From Mycosynbacter sp964593465 (lineage in GTDB: Bacteria; Patescibacteriota; Saccharimonadia; Saccharimonadales; Saccharimonadaceae), in contig CAZQJY010000005.1 in assembly GCA_964593465.1 (NCBI GenBank), positions 1 through 64,000 of the forward strand: a stretch of 64,000 bases of DNA, given 5' to 3'. The translations under genes and the position numbers were made by a program. Under the pieces are notes generated by a model. It was not told the origin of the DNA, did not search any database, and saw nothing but the letters and a program-made list of their open reading frames with translations. Shown piece after piece: positions 7,514-14,590 of the stretch; position 1 is the stretch's first letter; each line of letters starts with the position of its first letter.

Positions 7514-8044
7514 ATGAATGAGCTGCACTACGGCAGTCTCTCGGTAATTATTCTCATCTTGGGTCTATGTTTTCTTGTTTACAGATGGCCAAAGAGTGTT
7601 CATTATACTTTTAGCCAACATGCTGCCGCCAGTCGACAAAGCTCCTTATATTACTCCATCTTGTTTGCCGTAGTTTTAATGTGCGCATCTGTTTTTTTCT
7701 TTCATTGGTTTATTCCGAATCTACGGCTCGGTTTTCTGTATGCTGTTGTAATAGCCGTATCTTTTCTATCACAGCAGGTTTGTACGTTTGTGCCAGAAAA
7801 GGACAAGGGGGTGAACTTGCATAGACAGCTCGCTGGTTTATCTGCGTTGTTGTTATTTGTGAGCCAACTACTTATTCTGTGCTACATCCCAACCATATTG
7901 ACGGTAATCTGTGTACTTGTCATGGCTTGGGTCATTGCTAGGGTGATGATTATGCGTAATCATTTAAAGTATGCATTGTTGTATCAAGTAGCATATTATT
8001 TAGCATTTTCTATGCCGATTATTTGGCTAAGTGTCGCAAAGTAG
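7514..8044 (+). CDS. Multi-pass membrane protein, unknown function
   Basis: A 176-residue protein with about five predicted membrane segments (for example LSVIILILGLCFLVYRW near residue 10 and YYSILFAVVLMCASVFFFHW near residue 50). It starts 7 nt after the stop of the TPR gene, so they are likely co-transcribed and may work together. I recognise no family motif. Codon use is more AT-rich than that of the ribosomal genes. Confidence 0.72.
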   Translation: MNELHYGSLSVIILILGLCFLVYRWPKSVHYTFSQHAAASRQSSLYYSILFAVVLMCASVFFFHWFIPNLRLGFLYAVVIAVSFLSQQVCTFVPEKDKGVNLHRQLAGLSALLLFVSQLLILCYIPTILTVICVLVMAWVIARVMIMRNHLKYALLYQVAYYLAFSMPIIWLSVAK

Positions 8045-8175
8045 GACATCGCTTCACGTTGTTTCGCTCCTCCGTTCGTTCATGTCGAAAAATGCTTCGC
8101 GCTTTCCAACATTTCACTCTCTGCGCCGAACCTCATCGCTCCGCGATGGACGGTTCGCGGCATACGAACAGAATC
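8045..8175. other. Non-coding spacer with short inverted repeats
   Basis: Between the membrane protein and tRNA-Tyr there is no convincing gene on either strand. The sequence contains a palindrome, CATCGCTCCGCGATG, near 8137-8151, flanked by GAACC and GGTTC, which could form one longer hairpin. The stretch is rich in CGCTTC/TCGTTC-like words unlike the neighbouring genes. Its role is unknown. Confidence 0.4.
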
Positions 8176-8211
8176 AAATAAAATTACGACCAGACGGTCG
8201 TAATTTTATTT
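8176..8211 (-). terminator. 16-bp perfect hairpin, terminator of tRNA-Tyr
   Basis: Positions 8176-8191 pair perfectly with 8196-8211 across an AGAC loop. Read on the minus strand it immediately follows the tRNA-Tyr CCA end and runs into ATTTTATTTGATT, so it is a terminator. The AT-rich arms make it potentially bidirectional. Confidence 0.8.
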
Positions 8212-8295
8212 GGTGCCGGAAGTAGGACTCGAACCTACGAAGCCATACGGCGGGAGATTTACAGTCTCCTGTGATTGCCACTACACGATTCCGGC
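8211..8295 (-). tRNA. tRNA-Tyr (GTA anticodon)
   Basis: A class II tRNA of 85 nt including an encoded CCA. The acceptor stem pairs GCCGGAA with TTCCGGC. The anticodon loop CTGTAAA sits between GGAGA and TCTCC, giving anticodon GTA. A long variable arm follows (CGCCGTATGGC), as expected for bacterial tRNA-Tyr. The T arm is GTAGGTTCGAGTCCTAC. A TGTAGAAT -10-like element lies just upstream on the minus strand (about 8305-8312). Confidence 0.96.
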
Positions 8296-8362
8296 GTGGA
8301 TACAGGTACCATTCTACACGATTACGGACGATTTTACTAGGGGTGTTTTGAGTGTTTTGGTA

Positions 8363-8391
8363 TTGTCAAATATGATTTTTTTCTGTAGAAT
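8363..8391 (+). promoter_or_regulatory. Promoter of tRNA-Thr(TGT)
   Basis: TTGTCA (8363-8368), 17-bp spacer, TAGAAT (8386-8391) preceded by TG. The same word TGTAGAATGGT occurs on the opposite strand upstream of tRNA-Tyr, so the two divergent tRNA genes share a -10 type. A GTTACG/CGTAAC hairpin follows at about 8399-8417 in the leader. Confidence 0.65.
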
Positions 8392-8435
8392 GGTGAATGT
8401 TACGTTTTGTTCGTAACGAACCTTTCAAATCTTTT

Positions 8436-8512
8436 GCCGCTTTAGCTCAGTTGGTTAGAGCAGCTGTTTTGTAAACAGCAGGTCCTGGGTTCGAGTCCCT
8501 GAAGCGGCTCCA
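8436..8512 (+). tRNA. tRNA-Thr (TGT anticodon)
   Basis: A 77-nt tRNA with encoded CCA. The acceptor stem pairs GCCGCTT with AAGCGGC. The D arm is AGCTCAGTTGGTTAGAGC, the anticodon loop TTTGTAA lies between GCTGT and ACAGC (anticodon TGT), and the T arm is CCTGGGTTCGAGTCCCTG-like. It reads ACA codons. A terminator hairpin follows 8 nt downstream. Confidence 0.97.
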
Positions 8513-8520
8513 TGCAAAGT

Positions 8521-8545
8521 GCTCTCTATCGACAGAGAGCTTTTT
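8521..8545 (+). terminator. Terminator of tRNA-Thr(TGT)
   Basis: GCTCTCT (8521-8527) pairs with AGAGAGC (8534-8540), followed directly by TTTTT. Confidence 0.88.
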
Positions 8546-8565
8546 GTTTGTCAAAACTCAAGCCA

Positions 8566-8594
8566 TTGACTTATTTTACCAAAAGTGCTACAAT
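8566..8594 (+). promoter_or_regulatory. Promoter of the 97-aa membrane protein gene
   Basis: TTGACT (8566-8571), 17-bp spacer, TACAAT (8589-8594) preceded by TGC. The expected transcript start is about 8601, which places the AAAGGAG ribosome-binding site at the very 5' end of the mRNA. Confidence 0.75.
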
Positions 8595-8620
8595 AATATA
8601 AAAGGAGTATAGTGTTTGCT

Positions 8621-8905
8621 ATGTTTACGACAATTATGAAAAGCCTAGAGAGCTGGAATGCCAGCACAGACGCGCGCCAAAAATTACAGCATGCCTATCT
8701 TGTGGCGGCCGTTGTATGTGTGCTTGCAGCGGGCCTCATTGGTTTGATCAACTACGAATTAGGACAAAAGATACTCCTGGCTGCATTTATCTGCACGGCA
8801 GCTTTCCTTATCAATGCAGTGGCATGGGCGTTGCTGCAGTCATTTGTGCTCTTGCGACTCTCTGAGCAAGACAAGCCTGCAAAGAGGCTAACCCGCAAAA
8901 AATAG
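8621..8905 (+). CDS. Small two-pass membrane protein, unknown function
   Basis: About 94 residues with two strong membrane segments (YLVAAVVCVLAAGLIGLI near residue 26 and ILLAAFICTAAFLINAVAWA near residue 53) and a basic tail (KRLTRKK). Both ends are probably cytoplasmic. An AAAGGAG site at 8601-8607 lies 4 nt before an in-frame GTG (8612) and 13 nt before this ATG, so the start is uncertain by three codons. It is a stand-alone transcription unit between a tRNA terminator and the next promoter. No family recognised. Confidence 0.75.
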   Translation: MFTTIMKSLESWNASTDARQKLQHAYLVAAVVCVLAAGLIGLINYELGQKILLAAFICTAAFLINAVAWALLQSFVLLRLSEQDKPAKRLTRKK

Positions 8906-8949
8906 CACGCTCCTTGCTTTTTGTCGTATGTTAGTCTATAGTCGTGTGC

Positions 8950-9657
8950 ATGGATGGTATACATAAGCGTAATAACAAGAAAAATATACTAATTGTCATG
9001 ACTACTCTCGTGGTCGTAGCGCTTGTCGCAGGAGTTGTATGGCAACAAGCTAAGATATATAGCCTTTCAGAACGAGTTGCTAGTCTCGAGAAGAATCAGA
9101 TACCACAAAAGCTATTTAAAAACTTTGACGAATGTCGTAGCCAGGGTGGTGCATTTCTCAATACATTTAATGGTTTTGATGCATGCCTAGGTGGAAATAG
9201 TGATACTGGAGGCGAAGTACCACAATATCAGGCATTTTTGCAGTACTCTGCACAAAACCTACCTCGACTTACCGAACGCAAAAAATCTGATGTTGAAAAT
9301 AAGGTAACCGCAGACGGGGACTACTCGGCAGATTTGATAGAATTCCTCAAGCAAGACTACACTGGATGTGATTCGCGTGGTGAGTATGAGATTGTGAGTG
9401 AAGTAAAAGATAGATTTGCGTTGGCAAAATATGGCTGTGATGGCGATGGACAAGTGCAATCAGAAACACCACCTACAGTCATAGCTATCAAGCTTGCTGA
9501 CGGCTGGAACTTGATTTCACCAACAAACCACATGAACAATGGTACGCCAAGCTGTCTGCTTGTAGATATGTTCCGAATTAGCAAAGAGCTTACCCCGAAG
9601 TGTTTTGAGAATACTGGCCATGACGATGGGTCCCTACGCGACAGACAGTATCAATAA
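8950..9657 (+). CDS. Membrane-anchored extracytoplasmic protein, unknown function
   Basis: A 235-residue protein with a basic N-terminus and one membrane anchor (ILIVMTTLVVVALVAGVVW near residue 13), then a short coiled segment (LSERVASLEKN) and a soluble domain. The external part contains six to seven cysteines (for example DECRSQGG, DACLGG, YTGCDSRG, KYGCDGDG, PSCLL, KCFENT), suggesting disulfide bonds outside the cell. The ATG at 8950 is chosen because TATAGT at 8937-8942 ends 7 nt upstream. A GTG two codons earlier is less likely. A DsbA-like protein at 20208 could act on it. Confidence 0.78.
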   Translation: MDGIHKRNNKKNILIVMTTLVVVALVAGVVWQQAKIYSLSERVASLEKNQIPQKLFKNFDECRSQGGAFLNTFNGFDACLGGNSDTGGEVPQYQAFLQYSAQNLPRLTERKKSDVENKVTADGDYSADLIEFLKQDYTGCDSRGEYEIVSEVKDRFALAKYGCDGDGQVQSETPPTVIAIKLADGWNLISPTNHMNNGTPSCLLVDMFRISKELTPKCFENTGHDDGSLRDRQYQ

Positions 9658-9663
9658 CTAAAC

Positions 9664-11580
9664 TTAGCCGTTTAGCTTTGCCTTGCCAAGAAGTAGGGAG
9701 CTAGCCACAACAGATACCGAGCTAAATGCCATAGCGAGCCCTGCTAGCTCTGGACTGAGCGTTACGCCCGCCCAAGCAAACAAGCCTGCGGCAATCGGGA
9801 TGCCGAGCACATTGTAGATAAAAGCCCAAAAAAGATTAAGTTTGATGCGACCAAATGTCTTTTGGCTCAAGGTGAGTGCCGTGGCGACATTTCGAAGGTC
9901 GTTCTTGACTATTACAATGCCGCCAGACTCTATTGCAATATCGGTGCCGCTACCCATAGCGATACCAAGATCAGCCGCGGTAAGTGCAGGCGCATCGTTA
10001 ATACCGTCACCCACAAATGCTACTTTTCCTTGCTGCTGCAACGATGTAACATGTTTAGCCTTCTCTCCTGGCAGTACATCTGCAACCACTTCGTTAATAC
10101 CGACGGCGCTTGCAATAGTTTCTGCAACACGCCGATTATCGCCTGTAATCATAACTACTCGCAAGCCTTTCTGCTTGAGAGAGGTGATAGCTGCAGCGGA
10201 AGTTTCTTTTGGCGCATCCTGTATAGCGATGAGGCCAGTCACCTTGTTATCCGAGCCAACAATTACAACTGTTTTGGCTTCGTTTTGTAGATGTTTCATT
10301 GTTTGCTCTAGTTTGGGGTCAAGCTTTATTTTGCCGAGCAACTTCATATTACCAACAAAAGCAGGCTTGTTAGCGACAGTAGCAGTTACGCCCTGGCCCT
10401 CAATGGCGTTAAAATTTTCGACATCTTTTACTTTTATGCCGAGTGTGTTGGCTTTTTCTAAAATAGCAACAGCAAGCGGGTGCTCCGAAAAACGTTCAAG
10501 TGTTGCGGCAAGAGAGAGGAGTTCCTTTTCATCGCCGACAACATCAGTTACTACGGGCCTACCTAAGGTAATTGTGCCGGTCTTGTCAAATAGTACGGTT
10601 TGAATATCATTGGCTGCTTCGAGGATATCACCACTCTTGATGAGAATACCCATTTTTGCTCCACGGCCCGTACCAACCATCAGGGCAGTCGGCGTCGCAA
10701 GTCCAAGCGCACAAGGACACGCTATGATAATGACAGCCACCGCGTAGAGCATGGCTGTAGTGGCCTCTGCGTCAAACAGTACGAACCAGATCACAAATGT
10801 CAGTATGGCAATAATAAGCACTACTGGCACAAATATATTTGAAATTGTATCGACTGTTTTTTGGATTGGTGCACGACTGATTTGAGCATGCTTTACCATT
10901 TCAACAATTTGCGCTAGCAGTGTGTCATTACCAACCTTTGTAGCTCTAAATGTAAATGCACCCGACTGGTTGATTGTGGCACCGATTACAATATCGCCAG
11001 GTCTTTTGGTGACTGGCATGCTTTCGCCTGTCACCATCGACTCATCTACGCTAGAAGTACCATCAATAATAACTCCATCGACGGCTATCTTTTGCCCCGG
11101 TTTGACACGAATAATATCATCTATAGCTACTTTCTCTAAAGGCACGCGGATAAATTCATTGTCGCGTAATACTTCTGCATTTTTGGCTTGCAAACCAAGA
11201 AGTTTTTCGAGTGCATTGCTTGCACGACCCCTCATACGTTCTTCGAGTACTTGGCCGAGCAGAATGAATGTAATGACAAATGCGGCCACTTCAAAGAATA
11301 CAGGCTGGTGGTGTAGCATCGCATATACACTGTAGACGTATGCCGTACTAGTGCCAATCGCAATCAGTGTATCCATGTTTGCGCTATGGTTTTTAAATGC
11401 CGCCCATGCAGTGCGAATAAACGGCCCTGCTGCGACAACCATGATTGCCGTAGTCAATAAAAACATCGTCACTACGTGGCCTGGTAGCTCAAAGCCGAAC
11501 AGTGGCCGTAAGACCATCTCTAGAAGCATCGGCAATGATGCCACAAAGGCAAAAATGAAACGACGTTTTATACTCATCAT
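9664..11580 (-). CDS. copA: Copper-exporting P1B-type ATPase without HMA domain
   Basis: A heavy-metal P-type ATPase that would export Cu(I). Visible motifs: the metal-site helix IIACPCALGLATPTA (CPC), the phosphorylation site DKTGTITLG, the HP motif SEHPLA, and the hinge GDGINDAPAL. The start is placed at 11580, where ATG overlaps the stop of the cupredoxin gene (ATGA), giving 638 residues. There is no N-terminal CxxC metal-binding domain, unlike most CopA proteins. The preceding membrane cupredoxin may deliver copper instead. Last gene of a csoR-cupredoxin-copA operon. Confidence 0.95.
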   Translation of the reverse strand: MMSIKRRFIFAFVASLPMLLEMVLRPLFGFELPGHVVTMFLLTTAIMVVAAGPFIRTAWAAFKNHSANMDTLIAIGTSTAYVYSVYAMLHHQPVFFEVAAFVITFILLGQVLEERMRGRASNALEKLLGLQAKNAEVLRDNEFIRVPLEKVAIDDIIRVKPGQKIAVDGVIIDGTSSVDESMVTGESMPVTKRPGDIVIGATINQSGAFTFRATKVGNDTLLAQIVEMVKHAQISRAPIQKTVDTISNIFVPVVLIIAILTFVIWFVLFDAEATTAMLYAVAVIIIACPCALGLATPTALMVGTGRGAKMGILIKSGDILEAANDIQTVLFDKTGTITLGRPVVTDVVGDEKELLSLAATLERFSEHPLAVAILEKANTLGIKVKDVENFNAIEGQGVTATVANKPAFVGNMKLLGKIKLDPKLEQTMKHLQNEAKTVVIVGSDNKVTGLIAIQDAPKETSAAAITSLKQKGLRVVMITGDNRRVAETIASAVGINEVVADVLPGEKAKHVTSLQQQGKVAFVGDGINDAPALTAADLGIAMGSGTDIAIESGGIVIVKNDLRNVATALTLSQKTFGRIKLNLFWAFIYNVLGIPIAAGLFAWAGVTLSPELAGLAMAFSSVSVVASSLLLGKAKLNG

Positions 11581-11948
11581 TTGATAACAATTTTTCCGTG
11601 AAACATATTCATGCCACATGAATAGGAATATTCGCCGGATTTACTGGTGTCGATATCGACCGTAAGCTTTTCATTAACTGGTAGTATCTGATGTACACCA
11701 AAGTCGGGGAGCACGACTTCGTTGAAGCAGCCCGACGGATCTCTACGGTCAAAGATGATACTGGCTGGCACGCCTTGTTGAAGTACAACAGTGCTTGGTA
11801 TGTAGCCGCCATTTACTGTTACTTTTACCTTTTGCTTGCTTTTAGACGTAGTTGCCTCTGTTACTTTGTTGTTTCGTTTACCAAAAAACCACCAGGCAAT
11901 AAACACTATAAGCAGTGTTGCGCCAATTAATACAGAGATCTTTTCCAT
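11577..11948 (-). CDS. Membrane-anchored cupredoxin (CupA-like)
   Basis: A 123-residue protein with one N-terminal membrane segment (ISVLIGATLLIVFIAWWFFG), a basic linker, and a cupredoxin domain. The putative Cu ligands are in GCFNEVV near residue 80 and in SCGMNMFHG near residue 111 (Cys, Met, Met, His). The layout resembles the streptococcal CupA chaperone that feeds copper to CopA. It lies between csoR and copA, overlapping copA by 4 bp. The function is inferred from ligands and context. Confidence 0.88.
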   Translation of the reverse strand: MEKISVLIGATLLIVFIAWWFFGKRNNKVTEATTSKSKQKVKVTVNGGYIPSTVVLQQGVPASIIFDRRDPSGCFNEVVLPDFGVHQILPVNEKLTVDIDTSKSGEYSYSCGMNMFHGKIVIK

Positions 11949-11959
11949 GGGTAGCTCCT

Positions 11960-12229
11960 CTATTTCTTCCTTTTCAGTTTGTATACTTTTAGAATTTCCT
12001 CGACCGCTTGATCCTCTTTGCCGTGCTGAATCTGATGCACAACATGTGTCTCTAAGTGGTTTTCTAGTAGCAAATCCTCGATACTCGATAGCGCCTCTTT
12101 AATGGCCGATGCCTGCGTGATAATATCAACACAATATTTATCGTCATCAATCATTTTTTGTAAACCGCGTATCTGCCCTTCGGCAATTTTGAGGCGACGA
12201 ATAGCTCTAGATTTTGTATTTTGATTCAT
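11960..12229 (-). CDS. csoR: CsoR/RcnR-family copper-responsive repressor
   Basis: An 89-residue all-helical repressor of the CsoR family. The N-terminal region has RRLKIAEGQIRGLQKMIDDD, followed by KYCVDIITQASAIKEAL with the first conserved metal ligand Cys. The second motif reads ENHLETHVV, so the usual second cysteine of CsoR (HLxxC) is a histidine here. The gene is first in the copper operon and its promoter (TATTAT, 12241-12236) overlaps a palindromic operator, so it likely represses itself. ATG 12229 lies 6 nt after the -10. Confidence 0.93.
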   Translation of the reverse strand: MNQNTKSRAIRRLKIAEGQIRGLQKMIDDDKYCVDIITQASAIKEALSSIEDLLLENHLETHVVHQIQHGKEDQAVEEILKVYKLKRKK

Positions 12230-12235
12230 AGTTTC

Positions 12236-12255
12236 ATAATACCCCTAGGGGGTAT
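12236..12255 (-). promoter_or_regulatory. CsoR-type operator overlapping the copper operon promoter
   Basis: ATACCCC-TA-GGGGGTAT (12239-12255) is a near-perfect palindrome of the known CsoR operator type. It overlaps the -10 hexamer TATTAT (12236-12241, minus strand) of csoR, so bound CsoR would block transcription of csoR, the cupredoxin gene and copA. Confidence 0.88.
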
Positions 12256-12323
12256 ACAAGTCAATATATTTTTATTATCAAAAAAGCCGCGCTACGGGCG
12301 ACTTTTTGAGCTATATTGCAATT

Positions 12324-12400
12324 TGGAGCCACGACTGGGATTTGAACCCAGGACCTCATCCTTACCATGGATGCACTCTAACCAGCTGAGCTATCGCGGC
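12324..12400 (-). tRNA. tRNA-Thr (GGT anticodon)
   Basis: A 77-nt tRNA on the minus strand with encoded CCA. The acceptor stem pairs GCCGCGA with TCGTGGC. The anticodon loop ATGGTAA lies between CATCC and GGATG, giving GGT (ACC/ACU codons). The T arm is CTGGGTTCAAATCCCAG. The upstream region on the minus strand has a TATAAT at about 12417-12412 inside a CTCGTAT/ATACGAG palindrome. Confidence 0.97.
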
Positions 12401-12506
12401 ATAACCTCGTATGATTATATACGAGAAACTAACGGGTATTATAGCATATAATCTGCACAAGAGTAAGCTCGTAGACTATTTCAAAATTTTGCGCTACTGT
12501 ATAATC

Positions 12507-13124
12507 ATGAGCTTTTTGTTTCGACCTCGCACTGCTGGCGGATACATACTTTTGACACTAGTGGTAGCCGCATTGCTGATTGCTGCATTTATTGCCTATG
12601 TTGCACATGTGCCTACCGACGAGACGGTGCCTCGGGTGGATACCAGCACGTCAAACGAAGAAAAGACGAGCTTGCGAAAAAAGACCATTACACCACTACC
12701 AGTACAACCCAAACATAAAGCTGCAACACGAGAAGAGCTCTATGCACTTGTGAATCAAGAGCGTCAGCAGGCATCACAGCCCCTCCTGCAGCTCAGTGAG
12801 GGGCTAAACGCCTCGGCGCAGGCCAAAGCGGATGATATGATACAGCATAGCTACCATGCCCATATAAACCCTGAGACGGGTATGCATGGTTACGAATATA
12901 TTCCACTGTATGCTGCAGGGGTCTGCAGCCGATATATGAGCGAGAATATTACGGGTGGTGCAGGCAAGTCGAGTACTGCGGAATCTGCCAACGAACGCTG
13001 GATGCGGTCTACGAGTCATCGAGAGGCTATGCTTAATCCACTCTATACGCTTGTAGGCTATGGCATTGCGACCGACAAAAACGGATCAGTTAAGATTGTG
13101 CAGCACTTATGCCAAGGCTTGTAG
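12507..13124 (+). CDS. Secreted or membrane-anchored CAP/SCP-domain protein
   Basis: A 205-residue protein with an N-terminal membrane segment (YILLTLVVAALLIAAFIAYV near residue 14), a polar linker and a CAP (SCP/PR-1) domain. Domain signs: ALVNQERQQ at the start, HAHINPETG, SENITGG, and the C-terminal ERWMRSTSHREAML. CAP domains are extracellular; their activity varies. The ATG at 12507 lies only 1 nt after a TATAAT (12500-12505). Transcription therefore probably starts further upstream (another TATAAT lies near 12450), or the start codon is slightly downstream. Confidence 0.85.
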   Translation: MSFLFRPRTAGGYILLTLVVAALLIAAFIAYVAHVPTDETVPRVDTSTSNEEKTSLRKKTITPLPVQPKHKAATREELYALVNQERQQASQPLLQLSEGLNASAQAKADDMIQHSYHAHINPETGMHGYEYIPLYAAGVCSRYMSENITGGAGKSSTAESANERWMRSTSHREAMLNPLYTLVGYGIATDKNGSVKIVQHLCQGL

Positions 13125-13142
13125 GGGTGGTATACTAGTCAT

Positions 13143-13637
13143 ATGGCCACATTTAGTTTTGATATAGTGTCGGATTACGACAAAGCAGAGATGAATAACA
13201 TGTTCGCGCAAAGTGAAAAAGAAATTGCCAGTCGCTACGACTTTAAGGGCACTCCAGCTGGATTAGAGTGGCTCAAGGACAAAGAAGGTATCAAGGTGAC
13301 CGGTGCAAATGAATGGCAAGTGGATGCCGTGCTAGATATTGTGCGTAAGAAGCTGGCTGTACGAGAGGTGAGCAGTAAAGTACTCAATCTGGACAGCGAG
13401 ATCATCGAATCAAATCTCAAAGCAACCAAGGAGATACCATTCAAGAAAGGTCTTACTCAGGAAAACGCCAAACTCATTGCCAAGACGATTCGTGAGGAGT
13501 TCAAAAAGGCTAAGCCTCAGATTCAAGGCGACGAATTGCGCGTGTCGAGCGCTAGCAAAGATGAATTGCAGCAGGTGATGACGCGCGTCAAACAGCTCGA
13601 CATCAATGTACCTCTACAATTCGTCAACTTCAGATAG
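13143..13637 (+). CDS. YajQ-family nucleotide-binding protein
   Basis: The 164 residues match YajQ (DUF520) from end to end: FSFDIVSDYDKAEMNNMFAQ at the N-terminus, SRYDFKGTPA, the central KEIPFKKGLTQENAKLIAK, and the end VPLQFVNFR. Family members have two ferredoxin-like folds and some bind cyclic di-GMP; the role here is unknown. TATACT at 13131-13136 ends 6 nt before the ATG without a Shine-Dalgarno site, so the mRNA is probably leaderless. Confidence 0.94.
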   Translation: MATFSFDIVSDYDKAEMNNMFAQSEKEIASRYDFKGTPAGLEWLKDKEGIKVTGANEWQVDAVLDIVRKKLAVREVSSKVLNLDSEIIESNLKATKEIPFKKGLTQENAKLIAKTIREEFKKAKPQIQGDELRVSSASKDELQQVMTRVKQLDINVPLQFVNFR

Positions 13638-13642
13638 AGGTG

Positions 13643-13671
13643 TTGCAGATTGATTAGATTTTTGCTATAAT
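13643..13671 (+). promoter_or_regulatory. Promoter of rpmG
   Basis: TTGCAG (13643-13648), 17-bp spacer, TATAAT (13666-13671) preceded by TGC. The expected start near 13678 leaves a 50-nt leader with AAGGAAAAAGAAG before the GTG start. Confidence 0.75.
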
Positions 13672-13727
13672 CTTATCTTGAAAGTCTTATCAAAGCTCAA
13701 ATTGGGCAATCTAATAAGGAAAAAGAA

Positions 13728-13934
13728 GTGGCAAAGAAGAATACAAAGCGCAAGCTAGTTGGCCTCGTGAGTGACTTGTCTGGTCACCGAACGTACTATA
13801 CGGTCAAGAACACCCAGAACACCCCAGACAAACTAGTGCTCAAAAAGTACGACCCAGTAGCACGCAAACACGCGACGTATACAGAAACCAAGAAGAATCT
13901 TGGTCGCAACGAAGTCAAGAAGCGTAAAGGCTAA
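13728..13934 (+). CDS. rpmG: 50S ribosomal protein L33, zinc-free form
   Basis: A 68-residue L33 identified by YYTVKNTQNTPDKLVLKKYD, the family core. It lacks the CxxC pairs of the zinc-binding form and has a lysine-rich C-terminal extension after HATYTE. The start is GTG, preceded by a purine-rich AAGGAAAAAGAA stretch. It is a single-gene unit with its own promoter and terminator. Confidence 0.9.
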   Translation: MAKKNTKRKLVGLVSDLSGHRTYYTVKNTQNTPDKLVLKKYDPVARKHATYTETKKNLGRNEVKKRKG

Positions 13935-13942
13935 TCAATCCA

Positions 13943-13970
13943 CCCCGCTTGTATGAGCGGGGTTTTGATT
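13943..13970 (+). terminator. Terminator of rpmG
   Basis: CCCCGCT (13943-13949) pairs with AGCGGGG (13956-13962), followed by TTTTGATTTT. It lies between converging genes and may act in both directions. Confidence 0.85.
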
Positions 13971-14588
13971 TTACTTCACTTCTAGTGCTGTGGCTATCGT
14001 GCATGCTAGGCGCATCTGCGTGTCAAGAGACTGCAGTGTCGGAGCTTCAGCAGATAGATTGTATACTAGTAAGCTCCGATCGATCACTTCATAGATGTAC
14101 AACTCGGATTCAATTGTACTAATTGTCTTGGCAACGTTGCTGTCGGCAAAATACAGCGAGCGCGAAAAGTAGGTTGGTATGGATAAGATTGAGTATTTGT
14201 CTTTAAACACAGGGAGAAACGCATCGCCCGGAGCATAAGGCGCATATCTATGATGTGGATATAGCGCAAGTATTCTGCCGAACCACTGGGTCGACAGACT
14301 ATTAGGTATGATAAAAAAATGACTATATGCATGGCTTGTTTGCAGATCTACTTCTGCTATGACAACTCGACCAAACGGTGTTTCACGATGAATAAGCGTG
14401 AAATCATGATGAAGAAACTCCCCTATACAATGGTCGGTATCTGTATGTTGCCTAGATGCTGTGAATCCTCTAGCAAGTTGATGGGTCGACACCGTACCCA
14501 TATACATCATATGAGTATGTTGTGCGTATTTTTTGAACGTACGAGTAACACGTAGCCCGCTCGCGCTAGGTCGAAATGCGAGCTTCAT
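13971..14588 (-). CDS. Unknown protein, last gene of the alpha-glucan operon
   Basis: A 205-residue soluble protein rich in His and Tyr, with no membrane segment and no motif I recognise. It starts 2 nt after the stop of the GH15 gene, so it belongs to the GT4-GH57-GH15 operon and presumably acts in the same alpha-glucan metabolism. A regulatory or carbohydrate-binding role is possible but not shown. It ends at the shared terminator with rpmG. Confidence 0.72.
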   Translation of the reverse strand: MKLAFRPSASGLRVTRTFKKYAQHTHMMYMGTVSTHQLARGFTASRQHTDTDHCIGEFLHHDFTLIHRETPFGRVVIAEVDLQTSHAYSHFFIIPNSLSTQWFGRILALYPHHRYAPYAPGDAFLPVFKDKYSILSIPTYFSRSLYFADSNVAKTISTIESELYIYEVIDRSLLVYNLSAEAPTLQSLDTQMRLACTIATALEVK

Positions 14589-14590
14589 GA

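Noticed and set aside
9842..11584. Long plus-strand ORFs opposite copA
   Set aside because: They are shadows of the conserved minus-strand ATPase; their translations are low-complexity and have no ribosome-binding sites.
11581..11619. Upstream start for CopA
   Set aside because: It would lie inside the cupredoxin gene; the ATGA overlap at 11580-11577 is a standard coupled start and no metal-binding domain is gained by the longer form.
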